Assembly: GCF_026967985.1 (NCBI RefSeq)
Contig: NZ_JAPVBJ010000010.1
Span: 62,001 to 126,000 of the forward strand
Direction: 5' to 3'
DNA from: Modestobacter sp. VKM Ac-2984
Lineage (GTDB): Bacteria; Actinomycetota; Actinomycetes; Mycobacteriales; Geodermatophilaceae
DNA length: 64,000 bases
The notes under the pieces are model-generated. The model worked only from the letters and a program-made list of their open reading frames with translations, had not been told where the DNA came from and did not search any database. The translations under genes and the position numbers were made by a program. Within the stretch, counting starts at the first letter, position 1, and each line of letters starts with the position of its first letter. Positions 56,757-64,000 of this stretch are shown here, one piece after another.

Positions 56757-57329
56757 TCAGGGGCCGAAGAGGACCTCGGCGCCGACCGGCCGCCAGCCCG
56801 CAGCGAGGAAGGACCGCAGCGAGGCGGTGTTGGCCGGAGCGACCTGCGCCCACAGCGGTTCGCCGTCGGGCACCAACGCCGGGGCCACAGCAGCCAGGGC
56901 CGTGCCCAGGCCTCGCCCGCGGGCGGCCGGGTGGACCTTCACGCTGACCTCCCACCGGCCGGCGACCCCCTGGCCGAGGACCAGCAGGGCGGTGCGGTCG
57001 GGCGTCGTCCACACGCGCACCCCGGTGCGGTGCCGCAGGGCGCGCCGCACCCGGGGGTGCTCCCCCGGCTCGACCTCGCCCAGCAGGATGCCGATGCGCT
57101 CCGGTGCCGGTGGGGCGGTCAGCAGGGCATCCAGCACGCCGGGTTCCGCACCCACCCGATCGGCCAGCGAGGACAGGAAGCGGGCGCCCAGCGGGGCCTC
57201 GACCGGTTCGTGCGCGACCTGAGCGGCCACCCAGGCAGGGGCGACGTCCGCGGCCACGACGTGCCAGCCGGTCCCCCCGACGACGAGTGCCGGCGCCCGC
57301 CGTCCGTCGAGGAGGGCAGGCGCCGGCAC
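56757..57329 (-). CDS. GNAT family N-acetyltransferase, N-terminus unclear
   Basis: A 190-residue protein as started at GTG 57329. The C-terminal acetyltransferase core is recognisable: WEVSVKVHPAARGRGLGTALAAVAP (acetyl-CoA loop R-G-x-G-x-A) and VAPANTASLRSFLAAGW. The frame stays open upstream to the TGA of sufT, reading LRTLLDQLAAG, PPADACVTTV with no ATG or GTG, so the real N-terminus may be lost, or the gene begins at a rare codon. Substrate unknown. Confidence 0.7.
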   Translation of the reverse strand: MPAPALLDGRRAPALVVGGTGWHVVAADVAPAWVAAQVAHEPVEAPLGARFLSSLADRVGAEPGVLDALLTAPPAPERIGILLGEVEPGEHPRVRRALRHRTGVRVWTTPDRTALLVLGQGVAGRWEVSVKVHPAARGRGLGTALAAVAPALVPDGEPLWAQVAPANTASLRSFLAAGWRPVGAEVLFGP

Positions 57330-57404
57330 GGTCGTGACGCATGCATCAGCCGGCGGGGTCTCCCCCGCGGCCAGCTGGTCCAGCAGCGTGCGCAGCTGCA
57401 GGAC

Positions 57405-57812
57405 TCAGACCCGGAAGCCGAGTGCGCGCAGCTGCTCGCGGCCGTCGTCGGTGATCTTGTCCGGGCCCCACGGCGGCATCCAGACCCAGTTGATCCGGAT
57501 GTCGCCGACCAGGCCGGGGCCAGGGCCGCCGGTGAGGGCCTGGCGGGCCTGGTCCTCGATCACGTCGGTGAGCGGGCAGGCCGCCGAGGTCAGCGTCATG
57601 TCGATGATCGCGACGTTCGCCTCGGTGTCGACGTCCATCCCGTAGACGAGCCCGAGGTCGACGACGTTGACCCCCAGCTCGGGGTCGACGACGTCGCGCA
57701 TGGCCTCTTCGAGGTCCTCGATCAGCGCGGACTTGCCGCCGTAGAGGCCGGCGTCCGGCGCCACGGTGGCGGTCGTGGTGTCGGTGGTGGTGTCAGGGGT
57801 GTTCTCGGTCAT
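57405..57812 (-). CDS. sufT: Fe-S assembly factor SufT (DUF59/MIP18-like)
   Basis: A 135-residue protein of the DUF59 family: EDLEEAMRDVVDPELGVNVVDLGLVYG, then TSAACPLTDVIEDQ with the conserved Cys, and WVWMPPWGPDKITDDGREQL. SufT helps maturation of Fe-S proteins, especially under high demand. It is the last gene of the suf operon. ATG at 57812 is 4 bases inside the sufU end. Confidence 0.9.
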   Translation of the reverse strand: MTENTPDTTTDTTTATVAPDAGLYGGKSALIEDLEEAMRDVVDPELGVNVVDLGLVYGMDVDTEANVAIIDMTLTSAACPLTDVIEDQARQALTGGPGPGLVGDIRINWVWMPPWGPDKITDDGREQLRALGFRV

Positions 57813-58275
57813 GCGTCGGCTCCTCCAGTGGGGGACGAGAGCGCGCGGGCGCTCGCGTCCTTCAGCGCCATCCAGCTCATCAGTGCGCACTTGACCCGCG
57901 CCGGGTACTTCGAGACGCCGGCGAACGCGACGGCGTCCTCCAGGTCGTCCTCGAGCTCCTCGGCCACGGTTGCGTTGCCCTTGCTCTGCATCAGCGTCAT
58001 GAACTGCTCGCCGGTGTGCATCGCCTCGGTCACGCTCTTGCCGATCACCAGGTCGTACATCGCCGAGACCGAGGCCTGGCTGATCGAGCAGCCCATGCCC
58101 TCGTAGGAGACGTCGGCGATGGTCTCGCCGTCCAGGTGCACCCGCAGGGTGACCTCGTCACCGCACGTCGGGTTGACGTGGTGCACCTCGGCCTGGAACG
58201 GGTCGCGCAGGCCGCGCCCGTGGGGGTTCCGGTAGTGGTCCAGGATGATGTCCTGGTACATCGACTGCAGCTGCA

Positions 58276-58276
<1 letters not shown>
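57809..58276 (-). CDS. sufU: Fe-S cluster assembly protein SufU
   Basis: A 155-residue SufU. It starts QSMYQDIILDHYRNPHGRG, has the zinc/sulfur-handling cysteines in NPTCGDEV, GMGCSISQASVSAMYD and ARVKCALMSW, and shows the SufU-specific insert (TGEQFMTLMQSKGN). SufU takes sulfur from SufS, acting as a Zn-dependent sulfur transferase. ATG directly touches the sufS stop (1-base overlap). Confidence 0.94.
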
Positions 58277-60443
<2,167 letters not shown>

Positions 60444-60475
60444 GGGGTTCTCGCTCCTCAGTTGCTTTGGCCAGG

Positions 60476-60817
60476 TCAGGGCTGCAGGGCGAGGGGGGCG
60501 TCGACGTCCACCAGGACGTCGTCACCCTCCACCCGGACCGGGTAGACGGGGACCGGCTCGGTGGCCGGGAGGTTCGTGGGCTGGCCGGTGCGCAGGTCGA
60601 AGCACGAGCCGTGCAGGGCGCACTCGATGGTGGGCGCCCCGTCGACGTCGTCGACGTCGCCGTCGGTCAGCGGGACGTCGGCGTGCGAGCAGACGTCCTG
60701 GATCGCGTAGATCTCACCGTCGAGCTGGACGACGGCGACGTCGATGTCGGCGAGCTCGACCCGCAGGGACCCGTCCTCGGGCACCTCGGACAGCGCGCAG
60801 ACGCGCTCGTACGTCAC
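60476..60817 (-). CDS. Rieske-type [2Fe-2S] ferredoxin of the suf operon
   Basis: A 113-residue Rieske protein with the two ligand pairs CSH (DVCSHADVPL) and CALHGSCFD, on either side of a loop rich in Asp. It is similar to NirD/BphF-like ferredoxins. Its position between sufD and sufC is usual in actinobacterial suf operons; it may supply electrons for cluster assembly. GTG start 4 bases inside the sufD end. Confidence 0.9.
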   Translation of the reverse strand: MTYERVCALSEVPEDGSLRVELADIDVAVVQLDGEIYAIQDVCSHADVPLTDGDVDDVDGAPTIECALHGSCFDLRTGQPTNLPATEPVPVYPVRVEGDDVLVDVDAPLALQP

Positions 60818-62130
60818 GCGTCGACCTCGACCGGCTGCTCCTCGAGGTCCGGCAGCGCGCCGAGGCGGGCCTCGATGGTGGACATCAGCCGGTCCTGGAG
60901 CTCGGGGACGCCGATGTGCTGCACGACGTCGGCGAAGAAGCCGCGCACCACGAGGCGACGGGCCGTCTCGGCGTCGATCCCCCGGGAGCACAGGTAGAAC
61001 AGCTGCTCGTCGTCGAACCGGCCGGTGGCGCTGGCGTGGCCGGCGCCGACGATCTCGCCGGTCTCGATCTCCAGGTTCGGCACCGAGTCGGCGCGGGCGC
61101 CGTCGGTGAGCACCAGGTTGCGGTTGAGCTCGTAGGTGTCGGTGCCGGTGGCGGCCGGACGGATCCGCACGTCACCGACCCAGACCGTGTGCGCCTTCTC
61201 GCCCTGCAGCGCGCCCTTGTAGACGACGTTGCTGCGGCAGTTCGGCGTGCCGTGGTCGACCCACAGCCGGTGCTCCTGGTGCTGGGTCTCGTCGGCGAAG
61301 TACACGCCGTAGAGGTCCACCGAGCCACCGGGACCGGCGTACTGCACGTTGCTGACCAGCCGGACCAGGTCGCCACCGAGGGTGACCACGACCTGCTTGA
61401 GGCTGGCGTCCCGGCCGACGACGGCGTCGAGCTGGCCGCCGTGCACCGTGCCCGGGGCCCAGTCCTGCACCGAGACGACGGTCAGCTGCGCACCGTCACC
61501 GAGCAGGAAGGCGACCCCACCGGAGTAGCGGGCCGAGCCGGAGTGGTCGAGGACGACGGTCGCCTGGGCGAACGCGCCGACCTCGACGACCAGCTGGCCC
61601 CAGACGACGTCCTCGCTGCCGGTGCCGGCCAGGCCCAGGGTGACCGGGCGGTCGAGCACGGCCTCCTTGGCGATCCGGAGCACGGCCGCGCCACCGCTGC
61701 GCTGACGGGTCAGCGCAGCGAGCCGGTCGACCGGCTCGGGCAGGCCCTTGAGCAGCGGGTCGCCGGCCTCGACCGAGGTCAGCTCGGCACCCTCGGGCAG
61801 ATCGCTCTGCCACGTCAGGGAGGCGTCGGACGGAGCGCCGTCCAGCAGCGCGCGGACGCGGCGCATCGGGGTGAAGCGCCACTCCTCCTCGCGGCCGGTC
61901 GGGGCGCCGAACGCCTCCGGGTCGGTGGAGGTGAACCGCTCGGCCGGCGAGCCGGTCGGGGCCGGCCCGCCGTGCGAGTGCGACCCGGGGGGCGTGTCGC
62001 CGGCGGTGCCGGTGCCGGCCGCCGGGGTGGTCGGCGGGCCGGCCTGGGCACCCACGCCGGGAGCGAAGAGCTCCCCGGCGAGGGTGGCCGAGTCGGTGGT
62101 CAGGGTGGTCTGGTCGTCAGTTGCCGACAT
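60814..62130 (-). CDS. sufD: Fe-S cluster scaffold protein SufD
   Basis: A 438-residue SufD. After a long Gly/Pro/Thr-rich head (to about residue 65) comes REEEWRFTPMRRV, a beta-helix core and the C-terminal domain with NLVLTDGARADSVPNLEIE, GAGHASATGRFDDEQLFYL, SRGIDAETARRLVVRGFF. It partners SufB and SufC in cluster assembly. ATG at 62130 overlaps the sufB stop by one base. Confidence 0.94.
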   Translation of the reverse strand: MSATDDQTTLTTDSATLAGELFAPGVGAQAGPPTTPAAGTGTAGDTPPGSHSHGGPAPTGSPAERFTSTDPEAFGAPTGREEEWRFTPMRRVRALLDGAPSDASLTWQSDLPEGAELTSVEAGDPLLKGLPEPVDRLAALTRQRSGGAAVLRIAKEAVLDRPVTLGLAGTGSEDVVWGQLVVEVGAFAQATVVLDHSGSARYSGGVAFLLGDGAQLTVVSVQDWAPGTVHGGQLDAVVGRDASLKQVVVTLGGDLVRLVSNVQYAGPGGSVDLYGVYFADETQHQEHRLWVDHGTPNCRSNVVYKGALQGEKAHTVWVGDVRIRPAATGTDTYELNRNLVLTDGARADSVPNLEIETGEIVGAGHASATGRFDDEQLFYLCSRGIDAETARRLVVRGFFADVVQHIGVPELQDRLMSTIEARLGALPDLEEQPVEVDA

Positions 62131-63569
62131 CAGCCGACGGCACCTTCCATCTGGAGCTCGATCAGGCGGTTGAGCTCGAGGGCGTACTCCATGGGCAGCT
62201 CCCGGGCGATGGGCTCGACGAAGCCGCGCACGACCATCGCCATCGCCTCGTCCTCGGAGAGCCCTCGGCTCATCAGGTAGAACAGCTGGTCGTCGCTGAC
62301 CCGCGAGACGGTCGCCTCGTGGCCCATCGACACGTCGTCCTCGCGGACGTCGACGTAGGGGTAGGTGTCCGAACGGCTGATCGTGTCGACCAGCAGCGCG
62401 TCGCACTTCACCGTCGAGCGGGAGCCGTAGGCGCCCTCGTCGACCTGGACCAGGCCGCGGTAGGAGGTACGGCCACCACCGCGGGCCACCGACTTCGACA
62501 CGATCGTCGAGGAGGTGTGCGGGGCGGCGTGCACCATCTTGGCGCCGGCGTCCTGGTGCTGGCCCTCGCCGGCGAAGGCGATGGACATGACCTCGCCCTT
62601 GGCGTGCTCACCGGTCATCCACACGGCCGGGTACTTCATCGTCACCTTGGAGCCGATGTTGCCGTCGACCCACTCCATGGTCGCGCCCTCGTGGGCCACG
62701 GCCCGCTTGGTGACCAGGTTGTAGACGTTGTTCGACCAGTTCTGGATGGTCGTGTACCGGCAGCGCGCGTTCTTCTTCACGATGATCTCGACGACCGCGG
62801 AGTGCAGCGAGTCGGTCTTGTAGATCGGCGCGGTGCAGCCCTCGACGTAGTGCACGTAGGCGCCCTCGTCGATGATCATGAGGGTGCGCTCGAACTGGCC
62901 CATGTTCTCGGTGTTGATCCGGAAGTAGGCCTGCAGCGGGATCTCCACGTGGACGCCCTTGGGCACGTAGATGAACGAGCCGCCCGACCACACCGCGGTG
63001 TTCAGCGCGGAGAACTTGTTGTCCCCGGCCGGGATGACCGACCCGAAGTACTCACGGAACAGCTCGGGCTGCTCGCGCAGCGCGGTGTCGGTGTCCAGGA
63101 ACAGGACGCCCTGCTCCTCGAGGTCCTCACGGATCTTGTGGTAGACGACCTCGGACTCGTACTGGGCCGCGACACCGGAGACCAGCCGCTGCTTCTCCGC
63201 CTCCGGGATGCCCAGCTTGTCGTAGGTGTTCTTGATGTCGTCGGGCAGGTCCTCCCACGAGGTGGCCTGCGCCTCGGTCGACCGCACGAAGTACTTGATG
63301 TTCTGGAAGTCGATGCCGGAGAGGTCCGAGCCCCAGTCGGGCATGGGCTTCTTGCCGAAGATCTTCAGCGCCTTCAGCCGGCGCTCGAGCATCCACTCGG
63401 GCTCGTTCTTGCGGCGCGAGATGTCGCGGACGACGTCCTCGTTGATGCCACGGGTGGCCGAGGCACCGGCGGCGTCGGTGTCGGACCAGCCGTACTTGTA
63501 ACGGCCGAGCGCGTCGATCGTCTCGTCCTGCGTCATCGGCGCGCTGGGCACCGGCTGCGTGGTGGTCAT
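62130..63569 (-). CDS. sufB: Fe-S cluster scaffold protein SufB
   Basis: A 479-residue SufB, full length. Features: [15 protein letters not shown] near the C-terminus, HYVEGCTAP with the conserved Cys, a long beta-helix core with [17 protein letters not shown], and [13 protein letters not shown]-like helix near residue 145. It is the main scaffold where the cluster forms. ATG in a 4-base overlap with the sufR stop, so the regulator and scaffold are one transcript. Confidence 0.95.
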   Translation of the reverse strand: MTTTQPVPSAPMTQDETIDALGRYKYGWSDTDAAGASATRGINEDVVRDISRRKNEPEWMLERRLKALKIFGKKPMPDWGSDLSGIDFQNIKYFVRSTEAQATSWEDLPDDIKNTYDKLGIPEAEKQRLVSGVAAQYESEVVYHKIREDLEEQGVLFLDTDTALREQPELFREYFGSVIPAGDNKFSALNTAVWSGGSFIYVPKGVHVEIPLQAYFRINTENMGQFERTLMIIDEGAYVHYVEGCTAPIYKTDSLHSAVVEIIVKKNARCRYTTIQNWSNNVYNLVTKRAVAHEGATMEWVDGNIGSKVTMKYPAVWMTGEHAKGEVMSIAFAGEGQHQDAGAKMVHAAPHTSSTIVSKSVARGGGRTSYRGLVQVDEGAYGSRSTVKCDALLVDTISRSDTYPYVDVREDDVSMGHEATVSRVSDDQLFYLMSRGLSEDEAMAMVVRGFVEPIARELPMEYALELNRLIELQMEGAVG

Positions 63570-64000
63570 GCGGGGGTCCTCTCCCGGTCGATCGAGGGGG
63601 TGGTGCGAGTGCTGGCGCCGGCGTTCGGGTCCATGTGCTCCGATGCCGTGGCGCGACCAGCAGGTACAGGGCGTGCAGGGGTGGCTTTGTTCCCGGCGCG
63701 GTGCCCAGCCCGGAGGGCGAGCTGCGCGGGGATGTGGGTGGTGCAGATCCCGTCGCCGTGGGCGATCGTGGCCAGCCGCTGGACGTGCGTGCCGACCAGC
63801 CGGCTGATCACCGCGGTCTCAGCCTCGCACAGCTGCGGGAACTCGGCTGCGACGTGGGCGACCGGACAGTGGTGCTGGCACAGCTGCCCGCCGCTGGAGA
63901 TCGCCGAGGCGGTCGCGGCGTAGCCCTCGGCGGTGAGCGCGACGGCGAGCACCTGCGCCCGGTCGACGTCCGCGGACCCGGCCTCCGCCTGCGCGAGCGC
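63566..64000 (-). CDS. sufR: SufR-type Fe-S transcriptional regulator (N-terminus outside window)
   Basis: Only the C-terminal part is present; the frame is open at base 64000. Visible is the cysteine cluster [23 protein letters not shown], matching the [4Fe-4S]-binding region of SufR-like ArsR/DeoR regulators, then CTTHIP and a basic, serine-rich tail. SufR senses the cell's cluster status and represses the suf operon it heads. First gene of the operon, read leftward. Confidence 0.88.
   Translation of the reverse strand, partial: ALAQAEAGSADVDRAQVLAVALTAEGYAATASAISSGGQLCQHHCPVAHVAAEFPQLCEAETAVISRLVGTHVQRLATIAHGDGICTTHIPAQLALRAGHRAGNKATPARPVPAGRATASEHMDPNAGASTRTTPSIDRERTPA

Noticed and set aside
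60476-60817. Rieske ferredoxin inside the suf operon as a novelty
   Set aside because: This placement is common in actinobacterial suf operons; nothing unusual in the protein.

Overview
The window is very GC-rich throughout, uses many GTG starts, and has genes packed with 1-4 base start/stop overlaps (ATGA, GTGA). Gene content (a suf operon ending in sufT with a Rieske ferredoxin inside it, AcnA-type aconitase, an SCO7613-like membrane protein, the short conserved actinobacterial HTH protein, F420/MmyB-type families) points to a high-GC actinobacterium. Geodermatophilaceae (Blastococcus, Modestobacter, Geodermatophilus) is my best guess; it is an inference from style and gene content only. 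I saw no rRNA, tRNA, CRISPR array, transposase or integrase.

Layout. 0-5 kb: end of a gamma-glutamyltransferase gene, a DUF1275 membrane protein, a DoxX protein, a class V aminotransferase, a methyltransferase, and the remains of a deazaflavin-type nitroreductase gene. 5-16.2 kb: a catabolic cluster for quinate/shikimate-like compounds. It has a LacI regulator, a three-part TRAP transporter (dctQ, dctM, dctP), a shikimate/quinate dehydrogenase, a phosphotriesterase-family hydrolase, a type II dehydroquinase, a TIM-barrel protein, a QuiC-type 3-dehydroshikimate dehydratase fused to a VOC domain, a TetR regulator and a PRISE-type reductase. Together they can bring in cyclohexane carboxylates and convert them to protocatechuate. 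16.5-19.7 kb: msrA, then an operon of two HEAT-repeat proteins, one with a MerR head, behind a MerR-type operator, and a 5'-truncated methyltransferase. 19.6-25.3 kb: an NMT1-type ABC importer (substrate-binding protein, ATPase, two permeases) in one operon with an adenosine-deaminase-like protein and a 2-oxoglutarate/Fe(II) oxygenase. 25.5-29.2 kb: a DUF429-RelA/SpoT fusion protein and a divergent regulator/SDR pair.

29.28-33.13 kb is the unusual part. A 137-base segment (start of a quinone oxidoreductase gene) occurs twice, about 90% identical, on either side of about 3.7 kb of visibly lower GC. That insert holds a HEPN-like protein with an RxxxxH motif (probably frameshifted near its end), a DUF5677-like protein, a short ORF, and, on the opposite strand, a TRAFAC-type GTPase with a small overlapping partner. 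It looks like a small acquired cassette and is the best candidate for an undescribed conflict/defence system.

33.1-42.4 kb: intact quinone oxidoreductase; a MoxR-DUF58-VWA operon; a secreted NlpC/P60 cell-wall hydrolase; an acyl-CoA ligase; a sirtuin; a PAP2-type membrane protein. 42.7-49.2 kb: aconitase, SDR, sirohydrochlorin chelatase-like protein, a small membrane protein, a rhodanese with a SnoaL-like partner, and a small hypothetical protein. 49.4-57.3 kb: an ABC exporter, enoyl-CoA hydratase with a small HTH protein, an ABC-F ATPase, a large SCO7613-like membrane protein, a lipoprotein and a GNAT protein. 57.4-64 kb: the suf operon read leftward, sufR(partial)-sufB-sufD-Rieske-sufC-sufS-sufU-sufT, a complete Fe-S cluster assembly system.
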